64,000 bases of DNA from Clostridia bacterium (GTDB lineage Bacteria > Bacillota > Clostridia > Christensenellales > SZUA-584), in assembly GCA_003249555.1 (NCBI GenBank), contig QKIQ01000025.1, positions 1 to 64,000 on the forward strand. Reading direction: 5' to 3'. Shown in pieces: positions 17,841 through 25,881 of the stretch. The notes beneath the pieces are model-generated. The model worked only from the letters and a program-made list of their open reading frames with translations. It did no database searches and was not told the DNA's origin. Made by a program: the position numbers and the translations under genes. Numbering within the stretch: position 1 is the stretch's first letter; every line of letters starts with the position of its first letter.

Positions 17841-18569
17841 TCATTGCGCTTTCGCGAGCGTTTTTCTTCCACAGTCCCTTCTATCCGCCTCTTCCATCGT
17901 TGTTTTGGCATTGACCGCATTTGCCGGACATACCACATAGCACGACCCGCATTCGTCACAAAAGTTGCCAATGATTGAATACGATTCTCCCTGTACGATG
18001 GCATTGAACGTACATACCATTTTGCATGCACCGCACGCAACGCATTTTTCAGCATTGATCGAAAAGCCACACGGCTCTGCCTCTGCCCCGCCATGACTGA
18101 AGCGCATGCGTTCAATCTTATGGTCTCGCTGCGTTTTCTCAAAGTCGTAATCGAACACCTCGCCTTTAAAACGATACAGTACAAACGTCGTCATTGTTGG
18201 GTAGCGTTCAACGTCCTTGACGAGCGGCAAAAACCGCGCGTCCTTCTCGGCCTTTGCTGACAGCTCTTCAAACGGTAGTTCGCGTACATCGCCACTCACA
18301 CGGATATGAAACCCGGGCGGGAAGTCCGGCAAGCCATTTTCATCGTGCATCGCCGGGCCATCCGCCGCAATCAGCGCGCAAACCGCCACCTTCTTCGTCT
18401 CCTTAAGCTGCCGATAGAACGGCTTCACCTTCATCGTCATGAAATACAGACCCTCGTCGTCATACGTTAAAAAGTGAGCGATGCGGATTTCGGGATAATC
18501 TCCGTCAATAGTCGCAAAGCTGTATGCATGCATTTTTTCAAATCTCTCATAAACTTCTTTAATGGTCAT
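17841..18569 (-). CDS. PNPOx-like flavoprotein with two 4Fe-4S clusters
   Basis: 242 aa. Residues 1-150 resemble the pyridoxamine 5'-phosphate oxidase split-barrel (AYSFATIDGDYPEIRIAHFL; DDEGLYFMTM), which binds FMN or F420-type flavins. The C-terminal part holds two ferredoxin motifs: C176-x2-C179-x2-C182-x3-C186 and C204-x2-C207-x2-C210-x3-C214-P. It probably acts as a cytosolic electron-transfer reductase; the substrate is unknown. It sits 38 bases before the macrodomain gene and 20 bases after the ABC ATPase gene, in the same operon. In other SirTM operons flavin oxidoreductases occur too, so a redox link is plausible. Confidence 0.85.
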   Translation of the reverse strand: MTIKEVYERFEKMHAYSFATIDGDYPEIRIAHFLTYDDEGLYFMTMKVKPFYRQLKETKKVAVCALIAADGPAMHDENGLPDFPPGFHIRVSGDVRELPFEELSAKAEKDARFLPLVKDVERYPTMTTFVLYRFKGEVFDYDFEKTQRDHKIERMRFSHGGAEAEPCGFSINAEKCVACGACKMVCTFNAIVQGESYSIIGNFCDECGSCYVVCPANAVNAKTTMEEADRRDCGRKTLAKAQ

Positions 18570-18589
18570 ATCAATTCTCCCTAATATAA

Positions 18590-19303
18590 TTATGCTCTGT
18601 GTATGAATATCCGCAGTTTCTCCGTTTCCGGCTGCGCCAAATCTTCTATGCTTCCATGTTCAATAATGTTCCCTTCGTCCATAAACACAAAGTAATCAGC
18701 GAACTCACGCAGAAAGCCCATCTCGTGCGTGACGAAAACAAACTCCGCGCCATCGGACTTAAGCTGCTTAATGCTATCGAGCACCTGTTTCGTCAGCAGC
18801 GGGTCAAGCGACGCCGTCGGTTCGTCGAGAAACAGCATCTCAGGCCGGGTGCATATTGCACGTGCGATGGATGCACGCTGCGCCTGTCCGCCGGAGATCT
18901 TCGCCGGAATCTTGTGTGCTTGGTCTGTCAGCTGAAACTTCTTAAGAATCGTATCGCACCTTTCCTGCGCAGCCGCCTTCTCCAATCCCGCAGCCTTCGT
19001 TAAAATCAGCATGATGTTTCGTTCCACCGTAAGATGCGGGAACAGGCAGTGACGCTGAAATACCACGCCGATCTTTTTCTGATACGCAATCAAACTTTGC
19101 TGCGTTACTCGTGTTCCGTTTACAGTCACATTTCCACTGTCCGGAAACTCGATACCGGCGAGTTGGCGCAGCAAGGTTGACTTGCCGCAGCCCGATTCAC
19201 CGATAATTCCGACGACCTTCACACCATCAAGGTCAAGGTTCAACCCGTCGAGTATCGTTTTTCCGTCATATAACTTCGTCACGTTTTCAAGCTTCAATTG
19301 CAC
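18590..19303 (-). CDS. Polar amino acid ABC transporter ATPase
   Basis: 237 aa, GlnQ-like. Walker A GESGCGKST, signature SGGQAQRASIARAI, Walker B MLFLDEPTASLD and the switch His in VFVTHEMGF are present. The start is the GTG at 19303, preceded by GGAAGGAGG, which gives a 17-base overlap with the permease gene. An upstream in-frame TTG (19333) has no better ribosome site. It energises uptake by the permease and binding protein encoded upstream. Confidence 0.92.
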   Translation of the reverse strand: MQLKLENVTKLYDGKTILDGLNLDLDGVKVVGIIGESGCGKSTLLRQLAGIEFPDSGNVTVNGTRVTQQSLIAYQKKIGVVFQRHCLFPHLTVERNIMLILTKAAGLEKAAAQERCDTILKKFQLTDQAHKIPAKISGGQAQRASIARAICTRPEMLFLDEPTASLDPLLTKQVLDSIKQLKSDGAEFVFVTHEMGFLREFADYFVFMDEGNIIEHGSIEDLAQPETEKLRIFIHRA

Positions 19304-20036
19304 TACCAAACCTCCTTCCAAGATACGAAGCAAGCAGCGACATGGGGATTGTGATTATTAAATATAACACCCACATGACGAGATATCCTTCAATGCTTGC
19401 ATAGCTTTTATTGGAGATTACGGTGATTACGTACGATATTTCGCTCACCGACACAATCTTTAAAAGCGCGCTGCCCTTTATGATGCTCGACAGGTTGTTA
19501 ATCATCGCGGGAATCATTGGGCGAACCATCTGCGGAATAATGACATAGCGGTAGCGTTGCCACAGACGGAAATGATACAGCCGCATTACCGTGTACTGAT
19601 CAGCGTCGATAACCGCCGAGGCCGTTTCATACGCGTTTGCCACATACGGCGTCATATACGCCGTGAGCGAGACAATACCGAGCACGCTCTTTTGTGTCAT
19701 ACCGACTTTCACACCGAACACATACACGACGATAAAAATCATTACCAGCAGCGGCGTGCCCATGACAACTTCTTTCAGCGCATTCGCCAGTGTCTTTAAA
19801 AACGGGTTTTGACTTCGCATCGCAAGAAAGAACATAAACCCAAAGATCATGCTCATCACAAGCGTCACGATACTGATCCAAAGCGTTGTCACTAACGCCT
19901 CACCAAGCTTTACGCGCTCGGCTAGTATCAGGTCATACCGCAGATTATCTGTGGCGCTTAGTAGAATGACAGCGAACAACACCGCGATAAACAGATAGGC
20001 CGCCGTTTTTTGTATTTTTGTCTTCATCACATTCAT
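19287..20036 (-). CDS. Polar amino acid ABC transporter permease
   Basis: 249 aa, His/Glu/Gln/Arg permease type (HisM/GlnP). About five membrane helices are visible, starting with AAYLFIAVLFAVILLSA. The EAA loop reads A-Y-E-T-A-S-A-V-I ... VIIPQMVRPMIPAMINN. It is 8 bases downstream of the binding-protein gene and overlaps the ATPase gene. Confidence 0.9.
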   Translation of the reverse strand: MNVMKTKIQKTAAYLFIAVLFAVILLSATDNLRYDLILAERVKLGEALVTTLWISIVTLVMSMIFGFMFFLAMRSQNPFLKTLANALKEVVMGTPLLVMIFIVVYVFGVKVGMTQKSVLGIVSLTAYMTPYVANAYETASAVIDADQYTVMRLYHFRLWQRYRYVIIPQMVRPMIPAMINNLSSIIKGSALLKIVSVSEISYVITVISNKSYASIEGYLVMWVLYLIITIPMSLLASYLGRRFGSAIEA

Positions 20037-20044
20037 ATTTGCGC

Positions 20045-20878
20045 TTATTCCGGCCGAGTAACAATATAGTCGAGCCCGAAACTATTATTAAAGAAGACCT
20101 CACCAACTGCTGCATCGTACTTGTCTGCAAGCTGCTCATATAACCCGCCGTCTTCATACAAAGATGCAATAAACGTATTCGCCTGCTCCAGAAGGTCCGT
20201 ATTTCCTTTCTTCACCGCAAATGCCGATGTAGAATATTCAGGCACACCAAGATAAATCTCCGTGGTGTCCGGGTTGGCCGCGTGATCGCCGAAAACCATG
20301 TACGAACCGACCAATACATTGTAGTTTCCCGTTGTGACCTCCATGATTGCCGTGGCAATCTCCGTCGCTTCGGTTGCTTCTGCACCGTAGTTATATGGCA
20401 CAATCGTCGATATCGTTCCACTCAGACCGATAGCCTTGAGACCATCCAACGCAAAGAACTCTTCGACTGGCATATCGTCGCTGATACCGTTTGCCTCATA
20501 AAACTCCTTGTTCACCAGTGTCGCCGTTTTGCCGTAACGGTAGCCGTCCGAGAAGTCGACTTTCTGCTTGCGTTCCTCGTTGATCGACATGTCACTGATC
20601 ACAATATCCGTTTCCCCCGACTCGAGCGACGCAATTAGCATTGAGAAATCCGTATTGATGATCTTCACCTCTCTGCCAAGATATTCGCCGAACGCACGTG
20701 CCAGATCTGGCTCGAGCCCGGCGGGTTCGTCATTTTCGTCAAGATACATAAACGGCGGGTACTTCAAATCGATACCGACCTTAAGCACATCGCTTTTTGC
20801 CTTGCCTGCGCTGTCACACGCCGCCAGCACGCCAACGAGCATTATTACGATGATTACTATACTGAAAAACTTCTTCAT
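20045..20878 (-). CDS. Amino acid ABC transporter substrate-binding lipoprotein
   Basis: 277 aa. A lipoprotein signal peptide ends in GVLAAC. It is followed by an SBP_bac_3 fold (DLKYPPFMYLDENDEPAGLEPDLARAFGEYLG; DIVISDMSINEERKQKVDFSDGYRYGKT). The start at 20878 follows GGGAGGAAAAT. It is first gene of the operon that continues through permease, ATPase, PNPOx-ferredoxin, macrodomain and sirtuin. The exact amino acid is not readable; the FS-DGY hinge is common in cystine/polar amino acid receptors. Confidence 0.9.
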   Translation of the reverse strand: MKKFFSIVIIVIMLVGVLAACDSAGKAKSDVLKVGIDLKYPPFMYLDENDEPAGLEPDLARAFGEYLGREVKIINTDFSMLIASLESGETDIVISDMSINEERKQKVDFSDGYRYGKTATLVNKEFYEANGISDDMPVEEFFALDGLKAIGLSGTISTIVPYNYGAEATEATEIATAIMEVTTGNYNVLVGSYMVFGDHAANPDTTEIYLGVPEYSTSAFAVKKGNTDLLEQANTFIASLYEDGGLYEQLADKYDAAVGEVFFNNSFGLDYIVTRPE

Positions 20879-21024
20879 ATTTTCCTCCCATGTTGTTTTC
20901 TGTCTTTTAGGATAGCAAATAATGCGCCGCAATTGAATATGATAACGCGCAAAAAACTTATAAAAACGAAACCATACGATTTATACGCACCAAAACTATG
21001 CTATACTATGCTAGGGTGATTATT

Positions 21025-21891
21025 ATGCCGATTGGGAGAATTAGATATATTAATACAGACAAACGCGGTGCCGATTTCGAAATCGTCGCCCTGGAGCAGT
21101 TTTTTGCTACGCGTCCAAAGAAAATGCTCGAAAAAGACTATCGGTTGGATTTTTGGGCACTGTTCTATATCACGGAGGGAAGCGGCGTGCATTCGATCGA
21201 CTTTACGAACCATGCCTATCAAGCAGGCGATATGATTGTGATTGCCAAGAACCACGTGCATTCGTTTCGCGTCAATTACGATGCGCGTGGATACATTGTC
21301 CACATCAACGAACCGTTTTTTTTAAAAAGCGGCGTCACGCGTGATATGGACATGCTTGCATTTTTCGAAACACCAATGTGCCAGCCGATTCTGCACGTGG
21401 ACATATCGCCCTCTGCGACGAGTCGGCAATTGATCGACTTAATATATAAAGAATACCTGCTGGCGGAAGAAGAAATCGCCAATAAGCTCATCAAGTCTCT
21501 GATGAGTGCATTTGTTTTTTCGATCCGTGGCGAGAACGCTGCCGATATCCGCAGCTTTTCAACCGCGGCCTATCGTAACTACTTCGAATATCGAGAACTC
21601 GTGGAGCAGAACTTTACCAAGCTAAAAACTGTCACGGACTATGAGCCGCTGATGGGTGTCACAAAAAAAACGCTTAACGCCGCCTGCCGCGCCTGTGCTG
21701 GCATCAGCGCAAAAGAACTGATTACAAACCGCGTGATCCTCGAGGCCAAGCGACTGTTGGCGCAAAACGAGTTGAAAAACTATGAGATTTCCTATCAACT
21801 GGGTTTTGATGAGCCCGCTAATCTTGCAAACTTCTTTAAGCGCAACACGGGAATGAGCATGCGCAGATTCCGCGATATGCTTACCATGTAA
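21025..21891 (+). CDS. AraC-family regulator, divergent from the sirtuin operon
   Basis: 288 aa. The N-terminal cupin (about 45-100, FWALFYITEGSGVHSIDF...GDMIVIAKNHVHSF) and C-terminal AraC helix-turn-helix pair (NYEISYQLGFDEPANLANFFKRNTGMSMRRFR) are clear. The start at 21025 follows AGGGTGAT. It is transcribed divergently from the six-gene operon with about 145 bases between starts, so it is a reasonable regulator of that operon. An extended -10 (TGCTATACT) is centred near 21004. Confidence 0.9.
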   Translation: MPIGRIRYINTDKRGADFEIVALEQFFATRPKKMLEKDYRLDFWALFYITEGSGVHSIDFTNHAYQAGDMIVIAKNHVHSFRVNYDARGYIVHINEPFFLKSGVTRDMDMLAFFETPMCQPILHVDISPSATSRQLIDLIYKEYLLAEEEIANKLIKSLMSAFVFSIRGENAADIRSFSTAAYRNYFEYRELVEQNFTKLKTVTDYEPLMGVTKKTLNAACRACAGISAKELITNRVILEAKRLLAQNELKNYEISYQLGFDEPANLANFFKRNTGMSMRRFRDMLTM

Positions 21892-22092
21892 TTAAAGTCA
21901 TACCAATGCCGCCCAGCTTTAAACAACGGATAGATATCATTCGTGTACGGTTTTTTATCAAAGTTTTTATCCAGTTTATCTCTACTGATGCTCTCGATAT
22001 ACCCACGGGATGGAAATCCATCATCGTATCCGCACCTCCAATGGGAAGTATTCTCGGCTCATCAGTTGGTTTCAAAACGCATTACCCTTCAC

Positions 22093-22641
22093 CTATTCAC
22101 CCGCAAAGCGCATGATGTCATCCACATCTTTTCTTGGTGTGGGTGACGGCTGCTCATCCGGATACCCATAAACCATCAGCGCGGCAACAGTTTCTTCCTC
22201 TGGCAAACCAACAACTTTGGATATCGACTTGTCATCGATTACGCCCATAATTACCGTACCGATACCTTTTGCATGCGCGGCCAAACAAAATGTCTGGCAT
22301 GCGAGTCCCGCATCAAATACTTCCCATACATTCGTTTTCGATGTCGCGTATTCATCTTTGTCAAGTTTACCGCTTTTACCTTTGACAAAGCTTAAAACAG
22401 CAACATTCTTTGCATTTTCTAAAATGCCGACATTGTACATAAATCCATTAACGCCTTTGGATGCGATCTGTTTGATCATGGTTTCATCATCTACAAATGT
22501 ATATCTTGCTACCTGGAAATTCCCCCATGAGGGTGCCCAACGGCTAATGTCTACGATTTCTCTCATGGTTTCCCGGTTTACCTTTTCGTTCTTGAACTTT
22601 CTTACGCTTCTGCGCTCTTTGATCATTTCAATTGCTTCCAT
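22093..22641 (-). CDS. Nitroreductase-family protein
   Basis: 182 aa FMN-dependent nitroreductase of the short clostridial type. The start EMIKERRSVRKFKNEKV is the classic FMN-phosphate binding N-terminus. ISRWAPSWGNFQ and the C-terminal VAALMVYGYPDEQP are conserved. Monocistronic, with GGGAAA before the ATG. Substrate unknown; typically NAD(P)H-dependent reduction of quinones or nitro compounds. Confidence 0.93.
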   Translation of the reverse strand: MEAIEMIKERRSVRKFKNEKVNRETMREIVDISRWAPSWGNFQVARYTFVDDETMIKQIASKGVNGFMYNVGILENAKNVAVLSFVKGKSGKLDKDEYATSKTNVWEVFDAGLACQTFCLAAHAKGIGTVIMGVIDDKSISKVVGLPEEETVAALMVYGYPDEQPSPTPRKDVDDIMRFAGE

Positions 22642-22947
22642 TTTTTATTTCCCTTTTACCTTTTCTTAAAAAACTACATTCCTGCAATTCAAAAATCCTC
22701 TCCATTCTGCTTTGGACTACTTTCTCTGTCATAAGCCTGTTCTTCACTGTCCTTGTACGTTTTGTTCGAATCAAACTTTTCACTGATATCTTTCATTCTT
22801 CTTTTTCTCAAAAATATCACCTCCGATACTATTATGTCCATTGATTCTGTTTTCATGTCAACGCCAAGCCAAGGATATCACCATATTCTTTCTTGAGAAA
22901 TTTTGATGGTAAACCGACCGATTATCACGATGCCTTTCTCCTATCTC
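22642..22947. other. Gene-free interval
   Basis: About 300 bases, T-rich on the plus strand. It contains short open frames without ribosome sites and no hairpin or RNA motif that I can support. It separates two minus-strand genes and should hold the nitroreductase promoter. Confidence 0.5.
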
Positions 22948-24153
22948 TCACTTCTTTTTCGACAACTCATTTCCAAAACAATCATACAGAATGGCCGCAT
23001 CTGCTTTTTTCTTATCCCAAACGTTTTTATCATCCCATATAAAATCGCCACGGCCGCCTTTGCATGCCACAGTGAACATATCACCTTTATTCATATATGT
23101 CCCGTCAGGAAACATGTATATTTCCGATCCATTTTCAGAAAAAATCATGTATCCGGATATTTCAGCATCATCGCCGTTATTGACCAGCGTGACCGTTTGA
23201 GCATCTTTGTTTAACTCAATTATGTCAATTTGAGATTTCTTTTTTTTCGGCTCGGGATTTGAGACTTTAATGTTACCATCTGCGCGGACGGTCATTAATG
23301 CACCAACAATGCTATCCTGTGTCACAAGAACCTGCGCGCCATTCAGTGCTGAAAAGACTCGCTCGCTGGCCGAATCTTCATCAACCGATGTGTCAGTCGA
23401 TATCACGGCGATTTCGGGCGATACAGCCGATGCAAATCTCTGAGAAGTGGCATCCGGATTTCCGTGATTGCCCACCTTGAGCACATCTGCAGCCACGTCT
23501 GCACCGGCATTAAGCAGAGTCGTTTCCTCCGCAAACTGCATGTCGCCGGCAAAAAGAAACGTTTTTCCGTTAATCTTGAGTTTCAGCACAAGCGAGTTAT
23601 CATTATCATCATCGCTGTTGTATTCCAGCGGACCCAGTACTTCAAAACTCACCTCAGGTGTCATCTCAACCGTATCGCCTGCTCTTAGCTTCACATGAGG
23701 CAAAGACAGTTCCTCTGCCAATTGCTCAATTTTATTATTGTTTTTATCCTCAGAAATTTCTGCGGAATAAAGCACTTCTATATCGCATCTATTTGCAAGT
23801 GCTTCCATTCCGCCTATATGGTCGGTATGCGTATGTGTGAGAAAAACCGCTTTGAGCTCCTGAACATCTAGAACAGACATGGCCGTAAAAAGCGCAGGAA
23901 CCGAAGACTTTTCTCCCGTGTCGATGAGGTATGACAAGCCATCCACTTGAATAAGCGTTGCGTCCGCCCTCCCTACATTGATAAACATCACGGAAAAATC
24001 ATGATGATTCGCTGTTTGAGGACTATCCGCGCTGGTGGTTTGTGAATCATTTGCGCCGCGTCCGCAACCCGCGGCCCCAGCCGTGACCAAAACTATCATG
24101 AGCACAAATTTCATTATGCGAAAAACTACTTTATACTGATTTGATACTGCCAT
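22948..24153 (-). CDS. ComEC-like metallo-beta-lactamase-fold lipoprotein with lamin-tail domain
   Basis: 401 aa. An N-terminal signal peptide ends near TAGAAGC, a plausible lipobox. The MBL domain (about 45-280) opens with SVMFINVGRADATLIQVDG and has the metal motif THTHTDHIGG, then LFAGDMQFAEE and LKVGNHGNP, typical of the ComEC C-terminal nuclease-like family. Residues about 310-395 (DIIELNKDAQTVTLVNNGDDAEISGYMI...) resemble the lamin-tail domain that is often fused to secreted nucleases and MBL proteins. Extracytoplasmic phosphodiesterase or nuclease activity is an inference. Confidence 0.85.
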   Translation of the reverse strand: MAVSNQYKVVFRIMKFVLMIVLVTAGAAGCGRGANDSQTTSADSPQTANHHDFSVMFINVGRADATLIQVDGLSYLIDTGEKSSVPALFTAMSVLDVQELKAVFLTHTHTDHIGGMEALANRCDIEVLYSAEISEDKNNNKIEQLAEELSLPHVKLRAGDTVEMTPEVSFEVLGPLEYNSDDDNDNSLVLKLKINGKTFLFAGDMQFAEETTLLNAGADVAADVLKVGNHGNPDATSQRFASAVSPEIAVISTDTSVDEDSASERVFSALNGAQVLVTQDSIVGALMTVRADGNIKVSNPEPKKKKSQIDIIELNKDAQTVTLVNNGDDAEISGYMIFSENGSEIYMFPDGTYMNKGDMFTVACKGGRGDFIWDDKNVWDKKKADAAILYDCFGNELSKKK

Positions 24154-24255
24154 TACCCTTCTCTTTCGTCTGTTTTCACTGATTAACAGTTGGCATATCT
24201 ATTATATCAAAGAGAATAATAATTAACAGCAATATGCTCATATAAATGCTTGATA

Positions 24256-25281
24256 TCAGGTGCGGAGCCACGTATAACTTAACGCAATATAAACAACATA
24301 GATTAATAATAGAGTCAAGCCTTCCGGTTTTGTAATCTTTTCGTTCTTTCCTCTTGAAAACAATCTGAATATGACAAGAATAATAAGCATCGTCGGTATT
24401 TGCAGCTTATAGAAACTGACGGGCACAGCCAAGCCCCCCGGTGTCACGGCAGCCGCACTTCCTACCACAAAAAGCACATTGAGAATATCCGCGCCAACGA
24501 TATTGCCGACGGCAAGTTCTCCGTGTCCTTTGCGCACTGCCGTAATCGCCGTCACGAGTTCCGGCAGGCTGGTACCAAGCGCCACCAGAGTGGCCGCGAT
24601 AATGCTCTGCGGAATACCGATACGCACAGCTGTAATCTCTACAGTCGGTATGAGAATTTTGGACGATGCAATAACTAAAAATACACCGCCGAAAAGCTTA
24701 AGCAGTTGTATAATAAGCGGAGATTTCTTTCCCTCATCAAAACCTCCGGCATCCAAAACAGCCTGTTTCAAATCAGGAGTTTTCGTCCATCTGATTGAAA
24801 AATAAATGTAGATAATGAGCAAGGCAACAAACACGCCGCCCATCCATTGGCTGATGTTCCCCTGTCCCTGTGAAAACATCGGTATGCATACAATAGCAAG
24901 CAAAAAACCAGCTGCGATCTGAATTCTACCCTGACGCTTTACGATGACCTGATCGACCGGCAGCTTTCCAATGAGAGCCGCTAGACCGATAATGAGCCCG
25001 GTATCCGCGATGATCGATCCTATCGCGTTGCCCAGCGCCAAATCAGGATTCCCGTTTATTGCCGCCAACACCGATACCGTCGCCTCCGGCAGCGTTGTCC
25101 CTAAAGACACAACGGTTGCGCCGATTACCATCTTGGGAACGCCCCATTGAACAGAAAGGCTGACAGCCTGATCAACCAGTATATCCGCTCCTTTGCTTAA
25201 AACAAAAAGCATACCGGCGACTATAACTAGCAATACAATAGTCGGCAAACCGTCTAAACAGCCAAAAATAAATGAATCCAT
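24256..25281 (-). CDS. Calcium/sodium antiporter-type cation exchanger (YrbG family)
   Basis: 341 aa, about ten membrane helices. The two inverted alpha repeats of the CaCA superfamily are visible: GATVVSLGTTLPEATVSVLAA and AATLVALGTSLPELVTAITA. A cytoplasmic loop (TKTPDLKQAVLDAGGFDEG) separates the halves. GAGGAG precedes the ATG. The upstream leader looks like a yybP-ykoY Mn-sensing riboswitch with a terminator, which suggests Mn (or Ca) export as the physiological role. Confidence 0.92.
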   Translation of the reverse strand: MDSFIFGCLDGLPTIVLLVIVAGMLFVLSKGADILVDQAVSLSVQWGVPKMVIGATVVSLGTTLPEATVSVLAAINGNPDLALGNAIGSIIADTGLIIGLAALIGKLPVDQVIVKRQGRIQIAAGFLLAIVCIPMFSQGQGNISQWMGGVFVALLIIYIYFSIRWTKTPDLKQAVLDAGGFDEGKKSPLIIQLLKLFGGVFLVIASSKILIPTVEITAVRIGIPQSIIAATLVALGTSLPELVTAITAVRKGHGELAVGNIVGADILNVLFVVGSAAAVTPGGLAVPVSFYKLQIPTMLIILVIFRLFSRGKNEKITKPEGLTLLLIYVVYIALSYTWLRT

Positions 25282-25302
25282 ACACTATTCTCCTCTTTAA
25301 AA

Positions 25303-25353
25303 AATAAAACTCTTCAAAGAATAAAACCCTTTTTGTTCCATTCTTTGAAGAGT
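25303..25353 (-). terminator. Conditional terminator in the exchanger leader
   Basis: On the minus strand, perfect 14-bp arms (25340-25353 and 25309-25322, ACTCTTCAAAGAAT and complement) are followed by TTTATTTTTT. The 5' arm shares ACTCTTC with the closing helix of the aptamer, so the two folds are mutually exclusive. Confidence 0.85.
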
Positions 25354-25445
25354 CTCACTGGATACTTATCATTAAAGCCGGGAAGATGTTGTCTTCCGAG
25401 ATGACGACTTTAATCCCTTGACGGTCAGTTACTCCCTCTGCGCTG
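25343..25445 (-). ncRNA. yybP-ykoY-type (manganese) riboswitch aptamer, probable
   Basis: On the minus strand the leader reads GAGGGAGTAACTGACCGTCA ... ATCCAGTGAGACTCTTC. The GGGAGTA and GAGAC blocks, facing each other near the base of the structure and followed by a terminator, are hallmarks of yybP-ykoY. The downstream gene is a cation exchanger of a type regulated by this class. Formation of P1 uses CTCTT, which is also the terminator 5' arm; ligand binding should therefore permit read-through. Confidence 0.7.
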
Positions 25446-25447
25446 TT

Positions 25448-25476
25448 ATTATACGATTTTTTTTTTTTTATTGCAA
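25448..25476 (-). promoter_or_regulatory. Promoter of the cation exchanger leader
   Basis: On the minus strand, TTGCAA (25471-25476), a 17-base A-rich spacer and TATAAT (25448-25453) lie directly before the aptamer. Confidence 0.75.
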
Positions 25477-25583
25477 TCATATTTTCATGTCGTTTTTTTA
25501 CATATTACAGAAATTTCTTATATGAATACATAGATGAAACATTTGGGCAGACTAATTAAAAAAAGTATAAGGAGGAAATCAGC

Positions 25584-25754
25584 ATGCAATCACATAAGAT
25601 GAATCATGCAAATCCGGGGATCAAATGTCAGGTCCAATCATGTTATTACTATATGACCGGAGACCAATGCACTGCGGACTGTATTGAGGTGCTGCCCAAA
25701 GACGCGAACAGCACATCAGAAACTGACTGCGGAACTTTTACCAAAAAGCAATAA
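25584..25754 (+). CDS. DUF1540 cysteine-rich small protein
   Basis: 56 aa. TAAGGAGGAAATC precedes the ATG. The pattern I-K-C-x3-S-C-Y-Y-Y ... Q-C-x-A-x-C-I-x-V ... D-C-G-T-F, with six Cys in total (residues 15, 20, 29, 33 and 49 among them), matches the DUF1540 family, common in spore-forming Firmicutes. It is probably a metal-binding or disulfide-stabilised peptide; function unknown. A strong hairpin follows the stop. Confidence 0.88.
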   Translation: MQSHKMNHANPGIKCQVQSCYYYMTGDQCTADCIEVLPKDANSTSETDCGTFTKKQ

Positions 25755-25765
25755 CGATCGTCTAA

Positions 25766-25792
25766 AGAAAACCAGCGTCAAGCTGGTTTTCT
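25766..25792 (+). terminator. Terminator after the DUF1540 gene
   Basis: AGAAAACCAGC (25766-25776) and GCTGGTTTTCT (25782-25792) are perfect 11-bp arms around GTCAA. A near copy, CAGCCTCAAGCTGGTTTTCT, recurs at about 25851-25870 just past the panE stop, so one hairpin serves each converging gene. Confidence 0.75.
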
Positions 25793-25881
25793 GAGTTTGT
25801 CGAAAAGCCTTCGGTTTCCCGTAGTTTTATTATCAGCTTTTTTGGTAGCCCAGCCTCAAGCTGGTTTTCTTTAGCTGCAGC

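Noticed and set aside
21881-22075. Minus-strand frame of 64 codons that looks slightly protein-like (RILPIGGADTMMDFHPVGIS)
   Set aside because: No family recognised, no ribosome site, and it overlaps the end of the AraC gene. It may be a gene remnant, but I cannot support it.
25441-25476. Long T-run in the exchanger promoter as a terminator
   Set aside because: No stem precedes it on either strand; it is the A-rich promoter spacer on the minus strand.
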